From Epiperipatus broadwayi (lineage: Eukaryota > Onychophora > Udeonychophora > Euonychophora > Peripatidae), in the NCBI GenBank assembly GCA_028023455.1, contig JAQFVV010012416.1, positions 2,537,767 to 2,601,766 of the forward strand: a stretch of DNA of 64,000 nt, written 5' to 3'. A program made the position numbers and the translations under genes. Below the pieces are notes generated by a model, which was given only the letters and a program-made list of their open reading frames with translations, made no database searches and was not told where the DNA came from. Shown one piece after another: positions 1 to 11,214 of the stretch. The number at the start of each line of letters is the position of its first letter. The stretch's first letter is position 1.

Positions 1-199
1 CAAATTTTTATTGTGTTAAAATTTTTTTTTAGCTACATTTATGGACAATTTGGTTTGAATTCCATTAGCAACATAAAATAGACAAGTACAATGTTTATAT
101 ATTACAAATAATACATTATTTACACACATAGCATTGATATAAAAAAATTTAATAATCGTAAAAGAAAAAAATATTATAATGGTGTTGGGAGAGTAACAA

Positions 200-1760
200 G
201 ACTCTATGTAGCATTAACAATGTTTGAAGGGGCAAGTACCTGATCTCTGTTTTTTTTTATTTTTGAGATCTTATTGAATGATAGTGATTATAATTGCTTA
301 GATGGTTGAAGCAAAGATTGTGTCTTATGAACCAAAGGGTATACATAAGAAAAATAGTGATTCTAATTAAAGGAAAAAAGTATCATTTTATGCTATCAGT
401 AAGACTAATACTAGAATATGAGATTTTGTAATTGACTCAATGATGCTTCTATATACGAGAAGAGCAGGATATTGAATTAGAAAATAGTGTATTGTTTCTT
501 CAGACTAATGACAAAGAGAGCAAACTGGATTAATGTTAGTAAAGAATCTTCTCTAAGGACAAGAAATGACTAGAGGGGAGAGCCTCCAAATTAATTTTAA
601 TAATGAAATCAATATATTTTGGCTCTAAGTACCAGAATTTGAATTTTTTGATTGTTTGTTTTCTTAGTGACTTTAAAAATAGAAGGAGAATGATGAGGTT
701 GGCTAGAACTATGCACCATGTTATAGACTTCCCAAAAGACTATTTTCCTGGAGAATGTCTGAACATCAATGTCAATACAAGAAGCTATATGTTTGATTAA
801 GAAATAAAAAAAATTAACTTTACAGAGTGGAAGTGTATTGAGTGATTAGAATAAATTTCTTAGTGTTTGGATAAACAGAAACAAATTTATAAATAATATT
901 AAATGATCTGTGAAAAAAAGGTGTATATTGAGTGGAGAAAAAGACTATTATCTTTAGCATGTTTTGTAAGGTTCTGATATTGACTGCAACCACTCTTTTG
1001 TTCCAAAATAGTGTTGAGTAAATTGAGTAGATCTTCTTGAAAGCATTAGTATAGTTGACAATTGGCATATAGTAAGTCATCTTTGGAAAAATCAGAATGA
1101 TAATGAGCAAGAGTACACTTCAGAAAGAGATTTAGTTATATTTTCAACAGATGTAAGAATAGACTTCTGAATGGATGCTGTCATAGCAGTTATAGATTTA
1201 TTTGTAAATGAAAAATCCAAGAAAGTTACGAGTCAGTGCAATGAATAGAGCAAGAACACTCTTACTAGTGATGATACTCCATGTGGATGATTTATCAAGA
1301 TTAAACTGATGCCTATATTGAGCCATGTAATTTTCCAGAATAGCCATAAGTGAAGGGGGAGATACTTCTTGGAGAAAAAAAATATAACAAGATCATACAT
1401 GAATGATATATGCTTAACCATTTTATCAATCAATGGAATATGTATACCAGGCAATTTTCTCTCTACTTTCAGAAGCAACAGGTTTATATATGTTATAAGA
1501 AACAATGCACTTAATGGTGAACTTTGCAGTATAGAGTTATGAGGTTTGCATCCTGATGTAATTTTTTTCATTAAGAATGATAAAAATTTCCCTATTTATT
1601 AGAAGGTTGGAATGGAAATATTATTCAATTTTAATAAATTTAATAACAACATCTGTAAAGATAGAATCAAAAACTGAAAGCAATATCTAGTTATACTACT
1701 ATAGAACCTGCTTTTTCAGGAAATCTTACTTGGTTAATGACAAGTTTAAAAAGAGTGATA
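200..1760 (-). pseudogene. LINE (non-LTR retrotransposon) ORF2 remnant, reverse transcriptase to C-terminus
   Basis: On the minus strand the reading runs from about 1760 down to about 200 through several frameshifts and stops. Near 1690-1660 a motif A-like segment (VV-stop-LDIAFSF) can be read. At 1550-1480 comes a motif B-like stretch, GCKPHNSILQSSPLSALF followed by YINLLL, matching the LINE pattern GxxQGxxLSPLLFxxYIxxLL. At 1430-1390 a degraded motif C reads SFMYDLVIFF where YADD is expected. After a frameshift near 1370 a thumb-like segment follows (LMAILENYMAQYRHQFNLDKS). At 1050-1000 a segment with FWNKR resembles the post-RT region of L1/Tx1-type elements. Such a protein would copy element RNA at a nicked target. 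This copy is dead. The clade assignment is tentative; an RT origin is the firmer claim. Confidence 0.6.
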
Positions 1761-1850
1761 GCATCAAAGGGGAAGTTCCCTTTGAGAGTTACATCCCCAG
1801 AGACAGTAATCTTGGAAATTTATATTTGTTTTAAGAAGATAGAAATTCTT

Positions 1851-2035
1851 TCTCAACCATTTTTTTTTTTTTAAAAAAATATAAAAAAATAATAATATTA
1901 TTAATTATTTTTAAAAATCAAAAATATAAAAAAAAATAAAAAAAAAAAAATTCATAAAAAAATTTTTTTAAAAAAAATAAAAAAAACCAACTAAAAAAAT
2001 TCCATTATAATAACACCCTTAAAAAACTTTCTTCA
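1851..2035. repeat. AT low-complexity block
   Basis: This stretch is almost entirely A and T with long homopolymer runs. No coding or structural signal is visible. Confidence 0.8.
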
Positions 2036-2654
2036 AATTTTTTAGTTCTAAGGGCCAGCTAGTGAGGATACCCTGAATATTTTTATAGGTTACCATTTTA
2101 TTTATGCATAAACTTGTTTGTCAGACATAATAGCATTGTAATGTAGTTTTTGATTTTAGTGACAACATAATTACAAAAAAACCCCAATCAAATGTTTTAT
2201 TAAATTTCAAGCATTGGAAATGGCAGAACTAAACTTTAACCTATAAACGTTGTGCACCAGAGACTGCCATCCTACTAGTTCACCAAAGCATGTGAGCCGA
2301 TCAAGATTGTAGTGCACAGACAAAATTGATATAGAAGAAATCAAAAATCACAATTTTCATTGTCTAAGGCTGTTTTAAAATCAAATTGCATAATATAAAA
2401 ATTACTTCAATTTGCTTATCATGCACAATACTTTTTTCAAGCAGAAAAATATCCATGAAGATTTTTTTTACTGACATATGACATTTACAAATCGTAGTCA
2501 ACAAATCTTTTTAAATCAATCAACTCCTTTTATGTAAAAAATACAATGAATCAACTATATCCCATCATTAAACGCTTGATTTCTTAAGGTAAATAAAAAG
2601 ATGTCAGTGTGTAGAAAAGTAATCAATTTTTGACTATGAAAATCATTATAACAC

Positions 2655-2900
2655 TTATTATATAGGGTATATGAGCACAGACTTTCACACGACCCACCAC
2701 TGTCCACACTATCTCATAACACTGATACACTTGAACACATATATGTTGAAAAAATAAATAATCACCAATATACGTATTTCATGCTAAACCAGCAATCATC
2801 AGTTGGTCCAGATTACCATCTCTACACATACATGCTATAAGTGCTCAGATATATATATATAAAATAGCCAATCCTCATACTTTAATAACACTTATTAAAA
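2655..2900. repeat. Dispersed repeat family, copy 1 (related to 18110 and 51775)
   Basis: It shares a recognisable order of segments with 18110-18640 and 51775-52250. These are a tract with ACTTTCACACGACC, then CTCATA followed by GATACAC, then ATTTCATGCT, then CATCAGTTG and CAGAT, a TA microsatellite, and CACTTTAATAA. The copies are diverged. A box-B-like sequence (GGGTTCAAAT type on the minus strand) is clearest in the other copies, so the family may be tRNA-derived, but no full tRNA fold was found. Confidence 0.55.
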
Positions 2901-4149
2901 AATCGAAAAAATAAAGTAGATGTCAGTAGTTAGATTTTAGAATAAAATTCATTGCCAAATTAGTATGTCATTTAAAATATTTAACTAAAGGGCCACAGTT
3001 CATAGAAAGAAAGTAACAAAGTATATTAACATATAAAATTATCACCATAATGTTTACTGTTAAATAGTAAACATTTATTAATCTTTTTTAAAAAAGAATC
3101 TGACAATAGAGTAATTTTTCTGGTAAACTTATAATCTGGTTACAAATCCATATAAAGTTGATATTTTTTAAAAATATCATATTTACACTTTGGACTTTTT
3201 TTCAGATATCAGCCATAGTCAACCCAGTTAATGAACTAATATTGTAAGCTAAGTGAATATTTAGCTAATTATGTCTACATAATGACAGAAACATGAAAAA
3301 TCATTGCTCACCATTGGTAATTTAAATGTTGGTGAGTAATGATTCCTTCTTCCCAATTTGTATATGAGTGATCTCAATTTTTATATGAGAAACCTTTAAA
3401 AAACTCTTTTGTCTCAGAGAGTATTTAAAGAATATTTTATATTCTGCTTAATTATATCTTATTTATAAAAAACATCAATCCATACACTGAAAATAATTTA
3501 TTTTGGTCATTGAGAATGTTATTTGTAAAGGTAGAATTTGAACCAGTAAGATATTTTTATCCATAATGTACCAGCACTTTCTTACATTAGATTGTGCTGA
3601 AAATTTAGGAACTCCTCACCAATGGTTTTTAGTAACCATATTTTTAAAAAAAAAATTAAAAAAAAAAAAGGATTCCAAAATTACATTGACATGTCTCTAT
3701 TTATAATGTTTCTGGCAGTCATTTCTTTTTCTTGCCTACTATCTTTTTTTAAAATTTGTTATACTATTTTTTCATAATTGTATTATTTTATTTTGTTTGA
3801 GTCTTTTTTTATATCTTAATAAATGTATATAATAACAGATATATTATATAGAATATGCTATTATCCATAGTTTTAGGAAAGTATGATTAGACTGGAATCA
3901 AATATAATGAATACAGGTAAGACATGAGAAGAGATATACCATAGTGAAGATCTCATAATGATGAGAATGGGCTGAAAACACGAATGAATGTCCTATGTGA
4001 CTATTATCTGGATCTGTCCATAGAACAAAATACTGTTGATGATGGTGACAGGCAGGAGTCTATTAGGCTCATTTTATTGACTTTTAATAAACTATGAACA
4101 ATGTTCTTTTTATATTGTTGTTTTTAAGTAATGCTTAACCTGCCAAACT
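2901..4149. other. AT-rich non-coding stretch
   Basis: No supported gene or element is visible. There is a short hairpin around 3304-3341 (CTCACCATTGG against a diverged partner) and poly-A tracts near 3640-3670. Confidence 0.5.
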
Positions 4150-4990
4150 TAAAAAAACAATACTCAGAATTAAACATATATAATGAGTTATTTATTTGTG
4201 CTGTGTTTAATTTGTAACAGTTATTAGGAATCACCCCTTTACACATGTGCTGTATAAATTTTTACATTTGAGGAATAGTCTCATTTTCTAAACTCAAAAT
4301 AAAGTCTTTCGACAAGATAAGATAACTCCACCTTATTTTTTTACCCATATATATATATAGCCAAATCTCAAGCATTTAGAAATGAGAGCATAAATATCTT
4401 TAATTAATTACTTTAATGCCATTCAGTATGTCTTAATAATTTACTGCACTGAATGTAATATTAAAAATATACAACAAGTTATTTATTTATCGAGCACTGT
4501 GTTTAACAGTCATTAGGGAATCACCTCTCTACATATATAGATTTTTACAATTGAAGAATCCTTTCCCTTTCTAAGCAGAAGATAAAGAGAGTATTCCTCA
4601 AGTATAAAAAATCTATACAGCACATATGTAAAAGGGAGATTCTCTAATGGCTGTTACAAATTAAACTCTGCACTAGGTAAATAAATAACTTGTTATATAT
4701 GTTTAATATTACATCCAATATAAACATGCGGTAAATTGTAAAAAATTCACAAACATCATTTATTAAGACATAGTGAATGGAATTAAAGTGATTAATTAAA
4801 GATCTTCAAGCTTTCACTTGTAAATGCTTAAGACTTGCCTATACATATATGTTTAGGTAAAAAAGATAAGGTGGATTCATCTTATCTTTTCAAAAGATTT
4901 TATCTTGCGTTTAAAAAGGGAGAGAATTTATCAAATGTAAAAATATAGATGGTGAATGTGAAGAGAGGTGATTCCCTAATGACTATTGTT
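4150..4990. repeat. Nested foldback repeat (large imperfect inverted repeat)
   Basis: The left part, about 4150-4440, contains AAAGTCTTTCGACAAGATAAG, CCAAATCTCAAGCATTTAGA and ATCTTTAATTAATTACTTTAA. These reappear as reverse complements in about 4690-4920. An inner pair, around 4500-4560 and 4605-4670, is also inverted (AGTCATTAGGGAATCACC against AGATTCTCTAATGGCTGT). No protein is encoded. The subterminal module with a GATAAG/CTTATC hairpin is shared with 24292-25012, 46960-47160 and 53530-54080, so this is one old dispersed family. The element class is unknown. Confidence 0.6.
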
Positions 4991-5149
4991 AATAATCAGA
5001 ATTGTAAATAGGATTTGAAGCTGTAGAATTCTTTATCTGTGTTTCAAAAAATATTTTTAAGCATACCTTTATTATATATATCTTTGAAGATAAAAATAAT
5101 AATATTATATTGAAGCATTTATAACATTAGAAAAATTAAAAAAAAAGAA

Positions 5150-5710
5150 TACTGTACAATTCTCTTAAAATCGTAAAAGTCCAGTACTAAATCAGTATAT
5201 ATATTGTAAGATATAATATTAATTATTAATAAAATTAAATAAATAAAAATAACATAAATTAAATTTTTTAAATAATAATTAAATCAACTTTAAAATATTT
5301 TTTAAAAAAAACAAATAAATAATATTTAATTATTTTTATAAAAAAAAAAAAAATTTAAAAATAAAAACATATTAATTAATTTAATCTTAAAAAATATTTT
5401 ATAATTTTTAAAAAATTCTATAATAAAAATCATAAAATAGATAAAAAATAAAGAAAATTACTAAATAACACTACTTTACCCTAATAAAATATTAATTTTT
5501 TATTAATCCTTATAATATAAAAAAAATACATTTTTCTATTCACATTTTTTTATAAATAGAGGGAGAGAGAGAGAGAGAAAAAAAGGAAAGTGGAGATAAA
5601 CAGATAGATTGATTGATAGATAGAGAAAGAAATAATTGGATAAATAGATTGACTGATAAATAGATAAGATAAATAGATAAGAGATATACAGACAAGTAGG
5701 TAGGGAGATA
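5150..5710. repeat. AT low-complexity block followed by GA and GATA microsatellites
   Basis: From 5150 to 5555 nearly all bases are A or T. At about 5561-5580 there is a (GA)n run. From about 5600 to 5700 imperfect GATA/GATT repeats follow. The microsatellite ends at the left end of the DNA element that begins at 5715. Confidence 0.8.
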
Positions 5711-5714
5711 TATA

Positions 5715-6605
5715 CACCTGGGTCTCGTTTTATGCGGATTATTTTAATGCAATTTTGAAGTTATGCAATTCATGTTTCTTCTTAATATCCTTCATATTTC
5801 ACTATATTTATTAGATGTCAAGAAATTTAAATTATTAATAACTTATTTTGACTTGAAATACTTTTTTTCCTTTCAGAAATATGTTATATTAGCAGCTTAC
5901 ATTAATATGGCCATAAGCTGTATTTAGAATCTTAGCTTCTATGTAAATAACCTACTTATACTAATGAGTAAATAATAATAATAGATTTATACATATGTAT
6001 AAAAATATCACAATAAATATTCAAAAATTTTAAACTTTTAAAATGTATTTTGTTAGATATTAACAGAAATAAATATTTTTTTAGATTTTTAAAATAAATA
6101 ATAATGAAGATTTTATTGATTTTATAAACTAAAAATAATCTTTCGAATGGTAATGTCCAATCTTTTTGTTTTGATTGTGATCTCATTTTTTTAATATAGA
6201 AACAGCACAAGACTGGAAGTGGTGCTAGTTGTACAACACGTCACAAATCTGATTTCTTACTAGTTCACAAATGAATTCATATTATAAAGTAGCGGTAGTG
6301 ATTAAAATATGTATGAAAAAATGTAAAATTAAATACTGTAGTTAATAAAAAAAGTAAAAAAAGTTTGTCTTATATTAATTTTTTTCATATATTTGAAATT
6401 TTTTATTAGTCATACTTTATTTCCTTATTTTTTTAATGCGAATTTTAAAGTAATTTTTCCTTGTTGCTTTGATTTTATGCCAATTTCTGAAAATTATGAG
6501 AACCTATCTCCCATTTTTCAAGGTAAGTTACATTTATTTTTGTGTGATTTCTTTTGTGCATGTTCTCTGAGGAATCTATCTACCGCATAAAATGAGACTC
6601 AGGTG
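5715..6605. mobile_element. Non-autonomous DNA transposon, Tc1/mariner-pogo type, with TA target duplication
   Basis: The two ends are inverted repeats. The left starts CACCTGGGTCTCGTTTTATG and the right, read as reverse complement, starts CACCTGAGTCTCATTTTATG, matching for about 23 bp with two differences. Both ends are directly flanked by TA (5713-5714 and 6606-6607), the signature target duplication of the IS630/Tc1/mariner/pogo superfamily. Repeated TTATGC-like words lie just inside both ends. The 890-bp interior is AT-rich and I found no transposase, so it would need an enzyme supplied in trans. Confidence 0.8.
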
Positions 6606-6619
6606 TAAAACCAATTTTG

Positions 6620-7480
6620 GCTTACATCATTATAAAATTTACAAAGTACATGGAAAAATTACAACTGAAATTTACTGATAAAAATGAGGACATTAGCATA
6701 AAAATAAGGAGGTCTACAAGACATGCAAGATATTCATGGAACTCATACAATAATCAGGTTGAAGGTTAAAAATAAATATAAATTAAAAAAAAATATGGCT
6801 TTAGCAAAATGAATTGAAAGCAGATTAAATTTAGTTTATAAAAACATAAGTCATCTTAGATGCTATAGACATATCCCCAAATTCTTGGATGAATTGACTT
6901 ACTGAAAATAATAATTTTATTATGAAGTAAATAAATTATTAACTATCTGGATTATCTTATGGAATAGAAAACAAGTAGATAATATGTAATGTTAATGTGA
7001 AGAAAAGATATGGTTAAATATTGTAAAAATATGTGAACATTGATAATGCCTAGAATGACTTCTATATTTGATTTATATAAAAGTTTTCCATTGCTTTTTA
7101 AAGTATTAAATGCATTCTGTTTGATTTGATAAAAAAGAATTTCAAAATGATGTTCAAGCACAAAAAATGCTAGCTTGAGATTGAATATGAAAACTTTCAT
7201 TCCATAACTGTATCATTATGCTAAACTACACAGGAAAATAACTGATCGGTAAATAACTAAAGGGTCAGGCGATCTACATATATGAAATGATATTAAATTT
7301 TTATTTAGTTTGTACATAGTATATACAAGGGTTTTAACATGCTTGGTGAAGAAGCTGTTAATTGTAAGAAAACAATCAAAGTAAATTAATGCAGGCCTAG
7401 AGCTTTCAAGGTTTTGTCCCTCATATTCATGTCCAAAACAGATTTTAAATCATTGTTATGATATTGATGAATGATAATGT
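6620..7480. other. AT-rich non-coding stretch
   Basis: No supported feature is visible. Short frames here look like chance openings in AT-rich DNA. Confidence 0.5.
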
Positions 7481-8310
7481 ATGTAAATACATATGTAAAT
7501 TAACTTTTCCATTTTCTGGAGATAGCAAAACATGTGTCACGTCTATTGATCATGTTATCATTGATAAAATATGCTTCTTTTATCTTCCTTTTGCAATTTT
7601 TAGTTTCAGCACACATTATTTTGGGGTTGGAGGGTTTGAACATATGACCAGCCTGCTTCTCATGTTCAAAAAATATTGAGATGTTATCATTGTTCTTTTT
7701 TGCTCTTCTGTATGTATGCATGTGCTGAGCTGCTCTATTATAGACAGTGGCCTTGGTCTCCCCATAGTATGTGGTGCTGCATCCAGCTTGAAGGCATGAA
7801 ATGCTATATATGACTTGGAGTGTTTGAGATGGATGGATTCTGTCCTTCGCATTGTTAATGAGTATGTTAGTATTGGGGGGGGGGGGTGCGGAAGTCGACT
7901 TTAAATTCATTAGCTAAAGTTTTTATAAGCTGTTTAAATACTTTGGGGAAGTAAGGGAGGGTTATTTGAGATTTATCTTTAACAGTGTTGTTAGCTATTG
8001 ATTTTTTTATAAAATTGATCAATTTTTTTAGTAATTAATCTGTAGCTGAAACCGATGCTTAATAAATCTTTTATATAGCTTGCATATGTATTTGTAGTTT
8101 GATTGTGAACAGTTTTTCACAAAATTTTTTTTAGCAACTTAGACATGGATGAATGTACTTTTAGTGAGGTCCACCAGAATCAAAGCTCTTGTAGACTAAT
8201 TAAGTCTGCTGTTCTATTTAAGCAGTGAGATGATTATGTAGGCACTTTATTCAAATTAGAAAATCTACATATTCCATTTCAAAGAATTAACACCTTTACA
8301 CTTAGATTAT
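7480..8310 (-). pseudogene. Penelope-like element fragment: RT-nuclease linker and GIY-YIG endonuclease
   Basis: The minus-strand frame 7910-7500 encodes a GIY-YIG nuclease domain. It has VIYSISCLQAGCSTTYYGET (the GIY-YIG core, here with YYG), then R and QH eleven residues on, then a distal EKQAGH, a later E, and a KRKIKEAYFI..NxINRR tail typical of PLE nucleases. Upstream (7911-8170) other frames read SYIKDLLSIGFSYRLITKKI and ITLPYFPKVFKQL, which match the PLE linker pattern. A run of 12 G at 7875-7886 sits where linker and nuclease frames separate, a likely slippage frameshift. The domain nicks target DNA in intact PLEs. This copy is 5'-truncated and broken. Confidence 0.8.
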
Positions 8311-8399
8311 TAATTTTTAAATTTACATTTCTTGAGTATATGGGATATTTTGTGATGCCATTTTTAAATTTCTGTAATAAATCAAGACATTGTTGAATT

Positions 8400-9537
8400 G
8401 TGACTCATCAATGTATTCTATTTTCTATCATATCTCTTCCTATTAAACTGATCTATTTGTATTAGAGAATTGTTGCAGTGAAGTATATAATGTAAATGGA
8501 TTCTTCCTTTCTCCTGAAAACTATGTTAAAGTTCACTATAAAATATTTTTTATGAAGTTTTGTATTACTCATTTGTTTCACATATCCAATATAATAAAGC
8601 TACAATTTAACATCAGTATACTTTGAAGTAATCATTTTTATAATCTTTGCCATTGTATTTCAAAAATTTTATAGAGCATCATTAACTGAAACTTTTCTAA
8701 TGCTTTTAGGTTACACCACTAGAGGGCAAAGTCTTACTTTCATACAACAAATGATGTAAAATAAAAGCTCTGTATAGAAATTGTTACATTTTGATTTATA
8801 AGTGTCAAACTTATTCCAGCCACAACTTTAACGCAAACAACTCTAGAAAAATGCAGTAACGATTATGCAGTTAATTTAAGAAATAGTGAAGAAAAAATAA
8901 TATACACTAGAGAAATCAACTTCCAGTTGTGTGAGACTCTGTGTGTTTTACATCCTTCTTTATTCTCAATCTACGAATAGTAGATACCCATTTACTGCCT
9001 ATTCGTAAATAAATACCTGGGTTGGTTATGGGATGAATACTTGAAAGGAAAATGCTAAGCCTGTTTGAGTATTGAAAAACAAATGTTCAACTTTTACTCA
9101 GCCCAAATTTGAATTTATGGCAGGATGTACTAAGTTTTATTTGGTCTTTTCTTTTTGCTTATAAAAAGACTACTGAGCATGTCAGGAATCACTTATTTTA
9201 ATTAATCAGTTTGACCATTGCTTAATTAATCTGAATTAATTCTTAGCAAGTGGTGTGATACAGTCTATTAGTTTAGAAAGGGATTGTTTAGATGCTCTTA
9301 ATGCTAATACTGCTTTACAAGACTAGTAATTCCTATTCTTATAGATTCTTCATAGTGATCACAATATATATTTAGCTTCCTAATTCAGAACCCATTAAAG
9401 CATTATTTGCAGTAAGTTACTTCTCCACACATCACTAGCTTTTTGTATACACTTTAAAAAAGCAAGTAGAGTCCTGTTTTTTATATTATGAAACTAAAGT
9501 AGGTGATTTGACTGTACTTACATAACATAATCTATTA
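8400..9537. other. AT-rich non-coding stretch
   Basis: No supported gene. A short imperfect inverted repeat (CTACGAATAG ... CTATTCGTA) lies near 8972-9008. Confidence 0.45.
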
Positions 9538-10066
9538 GGTTATAGCAGGGATCAGCAAACTACAGTCCATGAATCAAATGTGGTTCTTTGATCCCAATGT
9601 CATGGCACTTTTTATAGTGATAAACATAAACACATTTTTATTTCCTCTTGTAATTTGTAAGCATATATTGTGATGATTCTAGGAAAGGGAAAATGTGCGT
9701 TAACATGTTGTTTGTTAAATTCAGCCTTATTATGGAATAGTAATATTGTAAATATATTTAACTATTAGAAATTTGTGAATAAACCAAACTGTCAAAGTAA
9801 TTTTTTGCTTATATTTATTTACTTTTAAGAGAATGTTTATTATCCGTAGGATATATACAGATTCTATTATGCTCCATTACTAAAATAAATGTTCAAATAT
9901 ATCCACAGCCATTTAGAAATTCATATTTTTTATGAACATATTTTTCATCTCTTTCTTTGTGGCTTTTTAATAGAGAAGGGGGGATACCTTTTTTTTTCCA
10001 GCTCTTTAAAGGGGGAAGAGGCAAAGTAACTCTGTATTAAAAAGTTTGCCCACCTCTGGATTATAA
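9538..10066. mobile_element. Non-autonomous hAT-type DNA transposon with 8-bp target duplication
   Basis: The left end at 9546 reads CAGGGATCAGCAAACTAC. The right end at 10058, read inward, is CAGAGGTGGGCAAACT. This matches the CAGxGxTxxxCAAACT ends of Charlie-type hAT elements. The flanks GGTTATAG (9538-9545) and GATTATAA (10059-10066) agree at 6 of 8 positions, fitting an aged 8-bp duplication. The 513-bp interior encodes no transposase. It includes TGTGGTTCTTTGATCCCAA near the left end and a purine-rich tract near 9975-10025. Confidence 0.75.
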
Positions 10067-11127
10067 GGATGGACAAAAACAACCCATTACACCCTTGATT
10101 AACTGACTATTCACAACCAATGCTTTTTATGTATCCATCAATTTAAGAATGTTTGAACCAAGTCTATTTTATAGTTGATTAAAATGGATTCTCGGTTAAA
10201 AATTGGGATAAAATTTTATTGCATAAATAGTACTGCGCTTTGAGTTTGGTACATATCAATTCATTATAGATTTTAAACATATCACTGAAAAGTGCATCGA
10301 ATAATGACAATGAATGTATATAAAAATAGTAAATAATACTTTTTAAAGGAAATATTTTAATAAAAATCCTATTTTTAGCAAATGTTGATAAATTATGATA
10401 CTGACTAAAATGGCTTTTAGTTAGTCAAACAAATAAGTGATTCATTTTTAAAAGTGGTATAAATAAAAAAAAATTAACATGTTTTTATCTTTAATAGGTA
10501 GAAAAATGATTTCATGACAGAACATAATAGTAGCCAAAAATAGAACATTTCAAGCCGTGACTGTTAATTTTAAAAGGAAAATTACAAAAAAAAATCAATA
10601 CTTATTACATGCAAATTGAAACAAATGATGGGGTGGGGGGAGACATTGCCATTCATAAAATGTTTTCAAATTAAAATGAAAAATATTTTTGATAATAGAT
10701 TACATATGATTTAGTTGCTTTGAATAACTTAAAAGATTTGGTTAGTAAATTATACAAAATAGTTTTTATTTACTTTTTATGAAATTTAGAGTGATGGAAG
10801 TAAAAAAATAATTACAAATTATAATACTTATTTTTACCCAATGGCTAGGCGGCTTAAAATATAATGCCGCATTAAACGTTATGGATTTGTGCACACTCGT
10901 GAAGTATAATTTGACATTGCACTATGGTTTGGTTATTACGAATATAAAATGTATGTAAACATTTTTTACATAGACCAAAGTCTTACATATTGTAAATTTG
11001 TATTTGAATGTGCTTAATTAAGTCTTTAAACTAAGCAAATATTTGATTAAAATCAATGAAAAGATGCATATACACGCACGCACACACAAATAATGATACA
11101 TCTAGCAATAAATATTTCGGCAGCATC
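10067..11127. other. AT-rich non-coding stretch
   Basis: No supported feature apart from a short CACG/CA microsatellite near 11073-11087. Confidence 0.45.
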
Positions 11128-11130
11128 ACC

Positions 11131-11210
11131 TGTGTCAAACCATTCCAATTAAGCAGCTAGAAAAAAGTTTACCTTATTTCCAACTGCTTAATTGAGTACT
11201 GTTTGACATA
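11131..11210. repeat. Small hairpin (foldback) element
   Basis: The 26-bp left arm (TGTGTCAAAC ... TTAAGCAG) pairs with the right arm (CTGCTTAATT ... TTTGACATA) around a spacer of about 27 bp. It could be a small MITE or a fragment of one. No target duplication was seen. Confidence 0.5.
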
Positions 11211-11214
11211 GATA

